NCBI GenBank assembly: GCA_946631295.1
Contig: CAMOZY010000007.1
Location: 1 to 64,000 of the forward strand
Reading direction: 5' to 3'
DNA: 64,000 bases
From: an uncultured Lachnospiraceae bacterium
GTDB taxonomy: Bacteria > Bacillota > Clostridia > Lachnospirales > Lachnospiraceae
The notes under the pieces: model-generated
The model's input: the letters and a program-made list of their open reading frames with translations, nothing else
Database searches by the model: none
What the model was told of the DNA's origin: nothing
Translations under genes and position numbers: made by a program
In this document: piece by piece, positions 1 through 9,127 of the stretch
Layout of the letters: each line of letters begins with the position of its first letter
Position numbering within the stretch: position 1 is the stretch's first letter

Positions 1-1
1 C

Positions 2-772
2 ATAAGGGAGATGCCCGAAGGAAGAAGCCCAATAAAAAGCTGTGTTGTCGGCGAAAGCTACAGGCCCTCAGCATATAAATTCATTAAAGATGAGATTGCA
101 AAGGGTCATCAGATATACATCATCTGTCCGATGGTTGAAGTTACTGATGAGGAAGATGAAGATCCCGAACTTCAGAATGTTGTCGGATATACAGACAGAT
201 TAAGGGAAGAACTCGGAGATAAATACAGAATCTCATATCTTCACGGAAGAATGAAGCCTGCTGATAAGGAAAATATACTTACGGAATTTGCAGCAGGTAA
301 TATAGATATCCTCATATCAACAACCGTCATAGAAGTAGGTATCAATGTGCCTAATGCTACGGTCATGATGATAGAAAATTCCGAACGCTTTGGTCTTTCT
401 CAGCTTCATCAGTTAAGAGGAAGAGTCGGAAGAGGCTCTGATCAGGGTTATGCGATATTCATGACTTCCAAGACTGATGATAAGACTAAGGAAAGACTCG
501 ATATCCTCGGAAAATCATGTGATGGATTTGAGATAGCATCTTATGACCTCAAAACAAGAGGCCCGGGAGAACTCTTCGGTGTCAGGCAGAGCGGAGATTT
601 AGCGTTCAGGATTGCTGATGTTTTTGCAGATGCAGATCTTTTGACGGCAGCTTCTGAATATGCCGATGAGATCCTTAAAAACGACAGGCATCTTTCTGAT
701 GAAAAGAATAAGCTCATAAGAGAAGAGGCAGGTCATTTCGGAAAAAACAATCTGGATTTCAGAACAATCTGA
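2..772 (+). CDS. recG: ATP-dependent DNA helicase RecG, C-terminal part (truncated by window edge)
   Basis: RecG is a monomeric superfamily 2 helicase that remodels stalled forks and Holliday junctions. The reading frame is open at the left edge, so only about 257 residues are seen. They hold the second helicase domain: HGRM followed by an acidic stretch, STTVIEVGINVP (motif V), QLRGRVGRG (motif VI), then the RecG tail KTRGPGELFGVRQSG. The N-terminal wedge domain and motif I lie outside the window. A DegV gene follows after 29 bp on the same strand. Clostridia often have recG directly before rsmD and coaD; here DegV and two topoisomerase genes lie between. Mfd shares the helicase domain, but the end of the protein fits RecG. 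Confidence 0.93.
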   Translation: MREMPEGRSPIKSCVVGESYRPSAYKFIKDEIAKGHQIYIICPMVEVTDEEDEDPELQNVVGYTDRLREELGDKYRISYLHGRMKPADKENILTEFAAGNIDILISTTVIEVGINVPNATVMMIENSERFGLSQLHQLRGRVGRGSDQGYAIFMTSKTDDKTKERLDILGKSCDGFEIASYDLKTRGPGELFGVRQSGDLAFRIADVFADADLLTAASEYADEILKNDRHLSDEKNKLIREEAGHFGKNNLDFRTI

Positions 773-801
773 TATCCGGAAGATATTTGGAGGGAGAATA
801 A

Positions 802-1665
802 ATGTCAAAAATAGCTGTTGTAACGGATTCAAACAGCTCAATGTTCGTGGAGGAGGCAAAAGAACATGGTATCTATATGCTTCCAATGCCTTTTTTCATC
901 GGAGGAAAGGAATATCTGGATGGAGTAAATCTGACTCATGAAGAATTCTATGAAAGACTTAAGGGCGGTGAGGAAATCCACACAAGCCAGCCATCTCCCG
1001 ATGCAGTCATGAAGCTTTGGGACGAGCTCCTTAAAGAATATGATGAGATAGTACACATTCCCATGTCCAGCGGTTTATCCGGATCAACAGGTTCAGCATA
1101 TCTGTTATCACAGCATTATGATGACAAGGTTCAGGTTGTAGATAACCAGAGAATTTCAGTAACTCTCAGACAGTCATGCCTTGATGCTCTTGAGCTTATC
1201 GGAAGAGGTATGAATGCCCGTCAGGTAAAAGAAGAACTCGAAAGAGTCAAGTTTGAGAGCAGTATCTATATTATGATCCCTACCCTTGAATATCTTAAGA
1301 AGGGTGGCAGACTGACACCGGCTGTTGCGGCTATCGGAACTCTTCTCAAAATCAAACCGGTACTTCAGATCCAGGGTGAAAAGCTTGATTCATTTGCCAA
1401 GACAAGAACTGTACAGGCCGGTAAGGAAATCATGATTAATGCCATCAAAAAAGATATGGAGACCAGGTTTGGATGTACCGAGAACTTCCATAATGTACAT
1501 CTTGAGATGGCATATACATATGACATTGAAGCTGCTGAGCAGTTTAAGGAAGAAATACTGGCTGCATTCCCCGGATATGAGATAGAAATGAGGCCGCTTT
1601 CACTTTCAATCGCATGTCACATCGGTCCCGGAGCTCTCGCAATCGCTGTATCAAAGAAAATCTAA
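802..1665 (+). CDS. DegV family fatty-acid-binding protein
   Basis: DegV (FakB-type) proteins bind a fatty acid and present it to a dihydroxyacetone-kinase-like partner (FakA), feeding exogenous acyl chains into phospholipid synthesis. The 287-residue length is usual. Visible are the N-terminal VVTDSNSS motif, the MSSGLSGS ligand-binding loop near residue 93, and the late LEYLKKGGRLTPA and HIGPGA motifs. A Shine-Dalgarno sequence (ggaggga) precedes the ATG. No FakA partner is nearby, so the family is sure but the ligand is inferred. It is probably co-transcribed with recG. Confidence 0.93.
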   Translation: MSKIAVVTDSNSSMFVEEAKEHGIYMLPMPFFIGGKEYLDGVNLTHEEFYERLKGGEEIHTSQPSPDAVMKLWDELLKEYDEIVHIPMSSGLSGSTGSAYLLSQHYDDKVQVVDNQRISVTLRQSCLDALELIGRGMNARQVKEELERVKFESSIYIMIPTLEYLKKGGRLTPAVAAIGTLLKIKPVLQIQGEKLDSFAKTRTVQAGKEIMINAIKKDMETRFGCTENFHNVHLEMAYTYDIEAAEQFKEEILAAFPGYEIEMRPLSLSIACHIGPGALAIAVSKKI

Positions 1666-1880
1666 AAATCTATATTCGCGGGTCCTGTCACTGAGTAAAA
1701 AGTCTCCTTTCTTCAGCGCCAGGCGGAAACACTTACTAAAGCAATTTTATATTCATGCCGCAGGCCGCTCACTTCGTTCGGGCCAGGCGAAGGTGTTTCT
1801 CGCAGGCGCTTCGACGTCGACGTTTTTACGTCAGTGCCACCCGCTTGACGATATTTAGATACACATACTTACATAACGCA
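1666..1880. other. GC-rich intergenic element with an imperfect inverted repeat
   Basis: This non-coding stretch is richer in G and C than the AT-rich gaps elsewhere in the window. It carries an imperfect inverted repeat: GCGGAAACACT at 1723-1733 faces AGGTGTTTCTCGC at 1791-1803. Between and after these are short palindromic pieces such as GACGTCGAC near 1809-1818. No ORF or tRNA-like cloverleaf is evident. It could be a dispersed intergenic repeat or a structured RNA; the sequence alone does not decide. Confidence 0.4.
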
Positions 1881-1882
1881 TT

Positions 1883-1908
1883 AATCCACTATATTTAGTG
1901 GATTTTTT
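1883..1908 (+). terminator. Rho-independent terminator before the topoisomerase pair
   Basis: A perfect 9-bp stem (AATCCACTA / TAGTGGATT) with a TATT loop runs directly into six T residues. It would end transcripts coming from recG-degV and so separates them from the topoisomerase genes. Confidence 0.8.
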
Positions 1909-1933
1909 GTTGTCTAGAATCTAAATGTATGAT
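1907..1933 (+). promoter_or_regulatory. Possible sigma-A promoter for the topoisomerase operon
   Basis: TTGTTG at 1907-1912 and TATGAT at 1928-1933 lie just after the terminator and about 50 bp before the first topoisomerase start codon. The spacer is only 15 bp, shorter than ideal, so the assignment is tentative; TAGAAT at 1933-1938 is an alternative -10. Confidence 0.35.
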
Positions 1934-1980
1934 AGAATTTAGAAGTTGCAAACGATTGTTCGGGGTATTAAGGAGTTTTT

Positions 1981-3906
1981 ATGGCACCAAAGAAAGACAA
2001 TTATGATGAGAGCAGTATTACAGTACTGGAAGGACTTGAAGCAGTCAGAGTCCGTCCCGGTATGTATATCGGCTCGGTCTCTACAAAGGGACTTAATCAT
2101 CTTATATATGAAATTGTAGATAACTCTGTCGACGAGCATCTGGCAGGCTTTTGTGACACAATCCGTGTAACTCTCGAAAAAGACGGATCTTGTACAGTTT
2201 CCGATAACGGAAGAGGAATTCCTGTAGGACGTCATGAAAAGGGAATATCTGCAGAAAGGCTTGTTCTTACCACGCTTCATGCGGGCGGTAAGTTTGATAA
2301 TAATGCCTATAAGACCAGCGGCGGTCTTCACGGTGTAGGTTCTTCCGTAGTTAACGCACTTTCATCCAGGTTCGATATCACGATCAAGAGAGACGGAAAT
2401 ATATACAAGGACAGCTATCAGAAGGGCGAACCTACTGTAGAACTTGTTGACGGACTTCTTCCCTCGCAGGGAAAAACGAGGGATCACGGAACAACGATCA
2501 ATTTTCTTCCCGATGATACTATTTTTGACAGGACAAGGTTCAAGGAGGATGAGGTCAAGAGCAGACTCCATGAGACTGCTTATCTGAATCCCGGACTTAC
2601 TATTGAATATAAGGATGCAAGAGGACCTGAAGCTGAAACCGTTACTTATCACGAACCCGAGGGAATAGTCGGTTTCCTCAAGGACCTTAATAAGCTCAAG
2701 GATCCTGTAACTGAGATTGTTTCCATTTCCGGTGAATCCGACGGGATACAGGTTGAGATTGCATTCCAGTACGTAAATGAATTCCATGAAAATGTTCTGG
2801 GATTCTGTAATAACATATATAATTCCGAAGGCGGAACACATCTTACAGGTTTCAAGACACAGTTCACTACAGTCATCAATTCATATGCAAGACAGCTTGG
2901 AAACCTCAAGGATAAGGATGCTAATTTTTCCGGAACGGAAGTAAGAAACGGAATGACCGCGGTAGTCAGCATTAAGCATCCGGCACCTACCTTTGAAGGA
3001 CAGACCAAGACCAAACTTGACAACCAGGATGCATCCAAGGCTGTTGCCAAGGTTACCGGTGATGAGGTTATAAGATATTTTGACAGACATCTTGATGTGC
3101 TCAAGGCTGTCATAGACTGTGCTGACAAGGCTGCCAAGATAAGAAAGGCAGAAGAGAAAGCTAAGACAAACCTTCTCACCAAACAGAAATATTCATTTGA
3201 TTCCAACGGAAAGCTTGCAAACTGTGTTTCCAAGGAAGCTGATAAATGCGAGATCTTTATTGTAGAGGGAGATTCTGCAGGCGGTTCAGCCAAGATGGCA
3301 AGGGATCGTATGTATCAGGCAATCCTTCCTATCAGAGGTAAGATCTTAAACGTCGAGAAGGCTTCGATCAACAAGATACTCGAAAATTCTGAGATCAAGA
3401 CAATGATCAATGCTTTCGGATGCGGTTTTTCCGAAGGATACGGCAATGACTTCGATATCAAGAAGCTCCGTTATGACAAGATAATAATTATGGCCGATGC
3501 GGACGTCGACGGTGCTCATATCTCGACACTGCTTCTTACTCTTTTCTACAGATTCATGCCCGAGCTTATCTTTGAAGGACATGTATATATCGCTATGCCT
3601 CCTCTTTATAAGGCAATGCCTTCAAAGGGTGAGGAAGAGTATCTCTATGATGACAAGGCTCTTGAAAAATACAGAGCAACTCATAAGGGACCGTTTACTC
3701 TCCAGAGATATAAGGGTCTTGGTGAGATGGATGCTTCCCAGCTCTGGGAGACCACACTTGATCCCAAGGCAAGAAGACTTAAGCTTGTAGAGATAGAGGA
3801 CGCAAGAATGGCATCTGAGACTACTGAACTTCTGATGGGCACCGATGTTCCGCCCCGTAAGACGTTCATTTACGAGCATGCTAATGATGCCAATCTTGAT
3901 ATTTGA
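1981..3906 (+). CDS. Type IIA DNA topoisomerase subunit B (GyrB/ParE family)
   Basis: This is the ATPase subunit of a gyrase or topoisomerase IV that pairs with the next gene. The 641 residues show the GHKL ATPase motifs (EIVDNSVDE, SDNGRGIPVG, KTSGGLHGVGSSVVNALS). The Toprim domain has EGDSAGGSA, the LPIRGKILNVEKA motif and the metal site DADVDGAH, followed by the C-terminal RYKGLGEMDA motif. A 160-170 residue insertion like that of proteobacterial GyrB is absent. LNVEKA resembles Firmicutes GyrB, while the partner looks more like ParC, so gyrB versus parE is left open. Neither dnaA nor recF is adjacent, which suggests a second topoisomerase locus. Confidence 0.9.
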   Translation: MAPKKDNYDESSITVLEGLEAVRVRPGMYIGSVSTKGLNHLIYEIVDNSVDEHLAGFCDTIRVTLEKDGSCTVSDNGRGIPVGRHEKGISAERLVLTTLHAGGKFDNNAYKTSGGLHGVGSSVVNALSSRFDITIKRDGNIYKDSYQKGEPTVELVDGLLPSQGKTRDHGTTINFLPDDTIFDRTRFKEDEVKSRLHETAYLNPGLTIEYKDARGPEAETVTYHEPEGIVGFLKDLNKLKDPVTEIVSISGESDGIQVEIAFQYVNEFHENVLGFCNNIYNSEGGTHLTGFKTQFTTVINSYARQLGNLKDKDANFSGTEVRNGMTAVVSIKHPAPTFEGQTKTKLDNQDASKAVAKVTGDEVIRYFDRHLDVLKAVIDCADKAAKIRKAEEKAKTNLLTKQKYSFDSNGKLANCVSKEADKCEIFIVEGDSAGGSAKMARDRMYQAILPIRGKILNVEKASINKILENSEIKTMINAFGCGFSEGYGNDFDIKKLRYDKIIIMADADVDGAHISTLLLTLFYRFMPELIFEGHVYIAMPPLYKAMPSKGEEEYLYDDKALEKYRATHKGPFTLQRYKGLGEMDASQLWETTLDPKARRLKLVEIEDARMASETTELLMGTDVPPRKTFIYEHANDANLDI

Positions 3907-3925
3907 TATTCGGAAGGTCTGATCC

Positions 3926-6175
3926 ATGGCTAAGATAGAAGAAAAGATAATAAAAACAGAATACTCCGAGGAGATGCAGAAATCATACGTTGACTATGCA
4001 ATGAGTGTCATCGTATCAAGAGCTCTCCCCGATGTCAGAGACGGACTCAAACCGGTTCAGAGGCGTACTCTCTATGATATGAGGGAACTTGGGATCACTT
4101 ATGACAAGCCCTACAGAAAGAGTGCCCGTATAGTCGGTGATACCATGGGTAAATATCATCCTCATGGTGATTCTTCCATTTATGAAGCTCTGGTCGTTAT
4201 GAGCCAGGATTTCAAAAAGGGACTTCCACTTATCGACGGACACGGAAACTTCGGAACCATTGAAGGCGACGGAGCCGCTGCAATGCGTTATACCGAGGCA
4301 AGACTTAAGAAGATAACCCAGCTTGCTCTTCTTGATGACCTCGACAAGGATACCGTAAACTTTGTTCCCAATTTCGATGAGACCGAAAAGGAACCCGAGG
4401 TTCTTCCCTGCAGAATTCCGAACTTGCTTATAAATGGTTCTGAGGGTATTGCTGTAGGTATGGCGACCAATATCCCTCCTCACAATTTCGGCGAGACGAT
4501 AGATGCAATGAAGGCATTTATCATGAACGAAGAGATCTCCACAAGAGAACTCATGAGATATATCAAGGGACCTGATTTCCCCACCGGTGGCATCATCATC
4601 AATAAGGATGAACTTAAGAATATTTACGAAACAGGTAACGGTAAGATCAGGATCAGAGGCGTTGTCAGCGTAGAGAAGCTCAAGAACGGACACCAGAATG
4701 TCGTTATTACCGAGATTCCTTATACAATGGTAGGTGCAGGTATCGGAAAGTTCCTTCAGGAAGTTGCGGCACTTTCCGAATCCAAGAAGACTCAGGATAT
4801 CATAGATATTTCCAACCAGTCTTCAAAAGAAGGTATCCGCATTGTTATCGAACTCAAGGCAAATGCAGATGCGGAGAACTTTATCAATCTCCTTTACAAA
4901 AAGACACACCTCGAAGATACCTTCGGTGTAAATATGCTTGCAATCAAGGACGGAAGACCCGAGACCATGTCACTCAGATCCGTTCTTAAGGCTGTTGTTG
5001 ATTTCCAGTATGAGATAAATACCAGAAAGTATAATTCACTCCTTTCCAAGGAAATGGAAAAGAAGGAGATACAGGAAGGTCTTATCAAAGCCTGCAATCT
5101 TATTGATCTCATCATCGAGATAATCAGAGGTTCAAGCGACCGTAAAATGGCTGAAGACTGTCTTGTTAAGGGTATTACAGACGGAATTAAGTTCAAGACC
5201 AAGGAATCTGCCATCATGGCTTCGCAGCTTATGTTTACCGAGCGTCAGGCCAAGGCAATCCTTGATATGAGATTATACAGGCTCATCGGACTCGAGATTG
5301 CAGCTCTTAATAAGGATCACGAAAATACCCTTGCCAATATCTATAGGTACGAGGATATTCTTGACCGTAAGGAATCTATGGCACAGGTCATCATCGCTGA
5401 TCTTGAGGCACTTAAAAAGGAATTCGGAAATAAGAGAAAAACTGTCATCGAAAATGCTGAAGAAGCTGTCTATAAGGAAAAAGAATTCGAGGAGATGGAT
5501 GTCTACTTTATCATGGACAGATTCGGATATTGTAAGATGATCGACGTTCCCACTTTTGACAGAAATAAGGATGCGATTGCAGAAGAGATGAAGTTCTGCC
5601 TTCCCGTCAGAAATAACGGAAGGATTGCCGTCTTTACCGAAAACGGTCAGATGCATACTATCAAGATGACAGATCTTCCCATGTCCAAGTTCCGTGATAA
5701 GGGTGTTCCTGTCGACAACATAACCAATTACGATTCATCGAGCGATATGATCATCTATGCCGAGGATCTTTCAACTGTTCTTCTCGGAAGATATCTTTTC
5801 GTTACATCAGCAGGTATGTGTAAGGTGACAGGCGGTACTGAATTCGATGTAAGTTCAAGACGTACAGTTACCGCTACCAAGCTTAATGAGGGAGACCGCA
5901 TAGTTTCCATCCGAAAAGTAAGAACCGAGGAAAATGTAATCCTTCAGTCATCTAACGGATATTTCATCAGGTTTAACATAAACGAGATACCTGAGATGAA
6001 GAAGACCGCTGCAGGTGTTAAAGGTATGAAACTCGACGGAACCGATAAGGTCGAGAATGCATATATCACGGATATTGTGTCTGAAAATGTGATAGAATAC
6101 GGAACGAGAACAGTTTCACTCAATTCCATTAAGCTTCTTGGAAGAGGCGCTAAGGGAACTAAGATTAAAGCATAG
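3926..6175 (+). CDS. Type IIA DNA topoisomerase subunit A (ParC/GyrA family)
   Basis: This is the DNA cleavage and rejoining subunit. The catalytic Tyr is residue 122 in AAAMRYTEARL, the same position as in E. coli GyrA. The quinolone-determining segment HPHGDSSIYE has Ser83 and Glu87, so it looks unmutated at these hot spots. The C-terminal beta-pinwheel follows from about residue 510. I could not find a canonical GyrA box (QRRGGKG type); the matching region reads KFRDKGVPVDN, and the tail ends GRGAKGTKIKA. Lack of the box favours a ParC-like relaxing or decatenating role. The gene starts 19 bp after its partner and the two are surely co-expressed. Confidence 0.9.
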   Translation: MAKIEEKIIKTEYSEEMQKSYVDYAMSVIVSRALPDVRDGLKPVQRRTLYDMRELGITYDKPYRKSARIVGDTMGKYHPHGDSSIYEALVVMSQDFKKGLPLIDGHGNFGTIEGDGAAAMRYTEARLKKITQLALLDDLDKDTVNFVPNFDETEKEPEVLPCRIPNLLINGSEGIAVGMATNIPPHNFGETIDAMKAFIMNEEISTRELMRYIKGPDFPTGGIIINKDELKNIYETGNGKIRIRGVVSVEKLKNGHQNVVITEIPYTMVGAGIGKFLQEVAALSESKKTQDIIDISNQSSKEGIRIVIELKANADAENFINLLYKKTHLEDTFGVNMLAIKDGRPETMSLRSVLKAVVDFQYEINTRKYNSLLSKEMEKKEIQEGLIKACNLIDLIIEIIRGSSDRKMAEDCLVKGITDGIKFKTKESAIMASQLMFTERQAKAILDMRLYRLIGLEIAALNKDHENTLANIYRYEDILDRKESMAQVIIADLEALKKEFGNKRKTVIENAEEAVYKEKEFEEMDVYFIMDRFGYCKMIDVPTFDRNKDAIAEEMKFCLPVRNNGRIAVFTENGQMHTIKMTDLPMSKFRDKGVPVDNITNYDSSSDMIIYAEDLSTVLLGRYLFVTSAGMCKVTGGTEFDVSSRRTVTATKLNEGDRIVSIRKVRTEENVILQSSNGYFIRFNINEIPEMKKTAAGVKGMKLDGTDKVENAYITDIVSENVIEYGTRTVSLNSIKLLGRGAKGTKIKA

Positions 6176-6248
6176 TGATTGATATTGAATGATTGATTCT
6201 ATATATTTTCTAAGATTATTTATCAGATAAGTTGCAGAAAGGGATTAT

Positions 6249-6806
6249 ATGCGAGTTATAGCCGGTGAATGCAGATCCATGCCGCTTAAGACTCCTGCGG
6301 GAGATGATATTACAAGACCTACGCAGGATATTATCAAGGAAACTCTTTTCAACATACTGCAGGGCGACATCCCGGGTGCCGTTATGATCGATCTTTTTGC
6401 AGGAAGCGGACAGATTGGTATCGAGGCTTTAAGCCGGGGAGCAAAGAAGGTTTACTTCATTGACAATGGCAGGGAGCCCATCAAATGCATTAGCGACAAT
6501 GTTACCTTCACGAAGACAACCGACAGATCCGTAATCCTTAAGGCGGATGCAGTTTCAGGACTTCAGTCCGTTTTTGAAAAACATATTGATATCATCTATA
6601 TGGATGCGCCTTATAAGAAGGGTTTTGAGAAAAATGTCCTTAAACAGCTGTCATTCATGAAATACTGTGATGAGGAAACCCTGGTCATCATTGAGGCTGA
6701 CAGAAGTGATGATTTCAGTTATACTGAAGATGTTGGTTTTGAGATAATTAGACGGAAGGAATACAAGAGCAACATGCATTTATTCCTCCGCAAGATTAAA
6801 GCTTAA
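6249..6806 (+). CDS. rsmD: 16S rRNA (guanine-N2)-methyltransferase RsmD
   Basis: RsmD methylates G966 of 16S rRNA using SAM. The 185-residue protein begins MRVIAGECRS (RsmD typically starts with an IxGG/IAG-type strand) and has RPTQDIIKETLFNIL, the SAM-binding DLFAGSGQIGIEALSRGA, and the target-base motif region IYMDAPYKKG. The family motif is normally DPPY/F; here the second position is Ala, a small deviation. Its place directly before coaD is the standard Firmicutes arrangement. Confidence 0.92.
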   Translation: MRVIAGECRSMPLKTPAGDDITRPTQDIIKETLFNILQGDIPGAVMIDLFAGSGQIGIEALSRGAKKVYFIDNGREPIKCISDNVTFTKTTDRSVILKADAVSGLQSVFEKHIDIIYMDAPYKKGFEKNVLKQLSFMKYCDEETLVIIEADRSDDFSYTEDVGFEIIRRKEYKSNMHLFLRKIKA

Positions 6807-6818
6807 ACAGGTGACGAT

Positions 6819-7310
6819 ATGAACAGAGCATTATATCCCGGAAGTTTTGATCCTATGACACTGGGACATCTTGACATCATCAAAAGAGCATCTCTTATGT
6901 TCGATGAACTGATAGTCGCAGTGCTTGATAACACGCAAAAGACTCCGTTGTTTTCAACAGATGAACGTGTTAAAATATTGCAGGAAGCGACTAAGGATAT
7001 GCCTAATGTCAAAGTCGATTATTTCCGCGGTCTGACGGTTGATTATTGTATAAAAAACAATCTTCACATTATGGTCAGAGGCCTGAGGGCTGTAACGGAT
7101 TTCGAATACGAACTCCAGATTGCACAGACCAACAGGAAAATATCAGATAACCGCGTAGATACTGTGTTTTTAACCACAGATCTTCAATATTCCTATCTGA
7201 GTTCCTCAACAGTCAAGGAGATAGCAAAGTACGGCGGAGATGTAAGTCATTCCGTAACTCCTTATGTTGAAGCAGCTCTGAAGGAAAAATTTATTACGAT
7301 AAAGGGCTGA
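6819..7310 (+). CDS. coaD: Pantetheine-phosphate adenylyltransferase (PPAT)
   Basis: CoaD transfers AMP from ATP to 4'-phosphopantetheine, the penultimate step of coenzyme A synthesis. At 163 residues it is full length. It shows the nucleotidyltransferase T/HxGH signature as TLGH, with His17, right after YPGSFDP. It also has VRGLRAVTDFEYE and the ATP-binding YLSSSTVKEIA near the end. It follows rsmD after 12 bp. Confidence 0.96.
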   Translation: MNRALYPGSFDPMTLGHLDIIKRASLMFDELIVAVLDNTQKTPLFSTDERVKILQEATKDMPNVKVDYFRGLTVDYCIKNNLHIMVRGLRAVTDFEYELQIAQTNRKISDNRVDTVFLTTDLQYSYLSSSTVKEIAKYGGDVSHSVTPYVEAALKEKFITIKG

Positions 7311-7320
7311 GGGAAAACCA

Positions 7321-7950
7321 ATGGAAAGAAAAATGGATAGCCAGATCTATGGTGTTATTGATGAACTTGAGCAGTATATATCCGAGTGCAAGCCCAAGCT
7401 CCTTTCAAGTACCGATATCATCTGTGAAAAGGAAGTGCTTCAGGGATTTATTGATGATCTTAGAAGAAAAGCTCCCGAAGAAATAGCAAGATACCAGAAG
7501 ATCATAAGCAATCAGGACAGCATTCTTGACAACGCAAGAAAGACTGCTGAGGGCCTTATCGAAAAAGCAACTGCACAGACCGATGAAATGCTCAGCCAGA
7601 ATGAGATCATGAAGAAGGCTTATGAGCAGGCTGACGCAGTAACACGTCAGACAATGGCCGAGGCACAGAATATCCTCGATAATGCAACCAACGAAGCAAA
7701 TGCCTGCAGAGAAGCTGCAATGGGTTATATGGAAGATGTCATGAATTATGTAGAGGGACTTCTTTCATCTTCAAGCAGAACCGTTTCCGATCAGTATGAT
7801 TCACTGCTGAATGCATTAAATTCCAAGCTTCAGGCAGTTAAGAGCGATCACGATTCACTCAGAGCTTCCAGAAACGGAAAATCAGAAGCAGATGACGAAG
7901 GTTCGGGGCCCAATGTAAGTACTGTATATCCTGACAGTGATAAAGAATAA
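7321..7950 (+). CDS. Coiled-coil protein of unknown function, downstream of coaD
   Basis: This 209-residue soluble protein is rich in Glu, Gln, Ala and Lys and is predicted by eye to be largely alpha-helical and coiled-coil from about residue 50 to 175. The tail is acidic and disordered (KSEADDEGSGP). It lacks a signal peptide, membrane segment or enzymatic motif. Similar proteins next to coaD in clostridia are often named ATPase or DivIVA-like, but nothing here proves that. The ATG at 7321 has a GAGGG ribosome site; an in-frame ATG at 7333 is an alternative. A terminator follows. Confidence 0.7.
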   Translation: MERKMDSQIYGVIDELEQYISECKPKLLSSTDIICEKEVLQGFIDDLRRKAPEEIARYQKIISNQDSILDNARKTAEGLIEKATAQTDEMLSQNEIMKKAYEQADAVTRQTMAEAQNILDNATNEANACREAAMGYMEDVMNYVEGLLSSSSRTVSDQYDSLLNALNSKLQAVKSDHDSLRASRNGKSEADDEGSGPNVSTVYPDSDKE

Positions 7951-7962
7951 AGCACAAATACA

Positions 7963-7989
7963 AACCGGCTTGATAAAAGCCGGTTTTTT
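7963..7989 (+). terminator. Rho-independent terminator after the coaD operon
   Basis: AACCGGCTT (7963-7971) pairs perfectly with AAGCCGGTT (7977-7985) around a five-base loop, followed by six T residues. It lies only 10 bp ahead of the chosen amidase start codon. Confidence 0.85.
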
Positions 7990-7999
7990 CTTGAAAAAC

Positions 8000-9127
8000 A
8001 TGAAGAAGATTTTCAGAACTAAAATTTTCATACTTGTTATGACTGTATGCCTTCTGGTTCCTTCAATAAATGTAAGGGCGCAGGAGAGAGTTTTTACCCG
8101 TGATGATAATCTTGTGATAGTTATAGATCCCGGACATGGCGGAACAGATACAGGAACACAGGGCGGAAGAATACAGGAAAGGTTCATGAACCTCATAACC
8201 GCACAGGCTCTTGCCAACAGACTCAACATGTATGAAGGAGTTACGGTCTATATGACCAGATCAGATAACGATACAACATTGAGTCTCACAGACAGGGCAA
8301 GATATGCGGAATCTGTTGAGGCAGATTTTTTCTTCAGTATTCATTATAATGCCTGCGTGCTTCATGACAGATTCGGAATAGAAACATATACTTCAAGAAT
8401 CGCTCCATTTAATGCCTACGGATATCAGTTCGGAGATCTCCTTATGAAAAAATACCGTGATCAGTACGGCATTTTTCCCAGAGGAGTCAAGACACGTAAG
8501 GGACTTCGCACGGACGGAGATTATTATACTGTTATCTCGGCAAATATTTACCGTGAAATACCTGCCGTGATAATCGAGCACTGTTTTGCTGACGGAATTG
8601 TTGATGCGGATCACACAATGTCCAATGAACAGTTCAGAGATTACGGTGAAACAGACGCAGATGCTATTGCCGAATTCTTCGGACTTAGAAGTACTATTTT
8701 AGGCATAGATTATTCGGGTGCAAGCGAAAATCTTTGCTATGCAGATCCTGATATCTTTAATGATGCAACGTTTGAAGATAAAACCGGACCGACATCAGTT
8801 TCCGTATCCGTAACTTCAGTAGATCAGTTCTTTAACACTGTAAATATCCATGTGGAAGGATGTGATCCCGACGGAATGATGCTTTATTACGCACTTTCAA
8901 CGGATGGAGGATGGACATGGGAAGCTCCTGTACCGTGGCCCGGTGCGGATGCTTTGTCAGGGACCTATGATCCTTCTTTTGATCTTACATTGCAGTTTGA
9001 AAGCGGTGTAAGACCATCAATTGTTATCAAAGGATATAACAGATATGATGGTTATCTTAAGTCCAATCAGATAACATTCATAGACAAATTCAATTCAAAA
9101 GATATTCCGTTATACAGGGAGGCCTAA
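8000..9127 (+). CDS. Secreted N-acetylmuramoyl-L-alanine amidase (Amidase_3)
   Basis: This zinc amidase cleaves the MurNAc-L-Ala bond of peptidoglycan outside the membrane. I chose the ATG at 8000 because it begins a Sec signal peptide: MKKIFRTK, a hydrophobic core, then a cleavage region near VRAQ. The catalytic domain shows VIDPGHGG (zinc His), the QERFMN Glu, SIHYN (zinc His) and VIIEHCF (catalytic Glu). About 130 residues of beta-rich sequence follow the catalytic domain and contain no recognisable SH3 or LysM repeats. The start lies just after a terminator and has a poor ribosome site. The next gene overlaps by one base (TAATG). Confidence 0.88.
   Translation: MKKIFRTKIFILVMTVCLLVPSINVRAQERVFTRDDNLVIVIDPGHGGTDTGTQGGRIQERFMNLITAQALANRLNMYEGVTVYMTRSDNDTTLSLTDRARYAESVEADFFFSIHYNACVLHDRFGIETYTSRIAPFNAYGYQFGDLLMKKYRDQYGIFPRGVKTRKGLRTDGDYYTVISANIYREIPAVIIEHCFADGIVDADHTMSNEQFRDYGETDADAIAEFFGLRSTILGIDYSGASENLCYADPDIFNDATFEDKTGPTSVSVSVTSVDQFFNTVNIHVEGCDPDGMMLYYALSTDGGWTWEAPVPWPGADALSGTYDPSFDLTLQFESGVRPSIVIKGYNRYDGYLKSNQITFIDKFNSKDIPLYREA

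Noticed and set aside
2649-3293. Long open frame antisense to topoisomerase subunit B
   Set aside because: It is a shadow of strong codon bias in the real gene; it lacks a ribosome site and recognisable motifs. The same applies to the other long antisense frames in the window.
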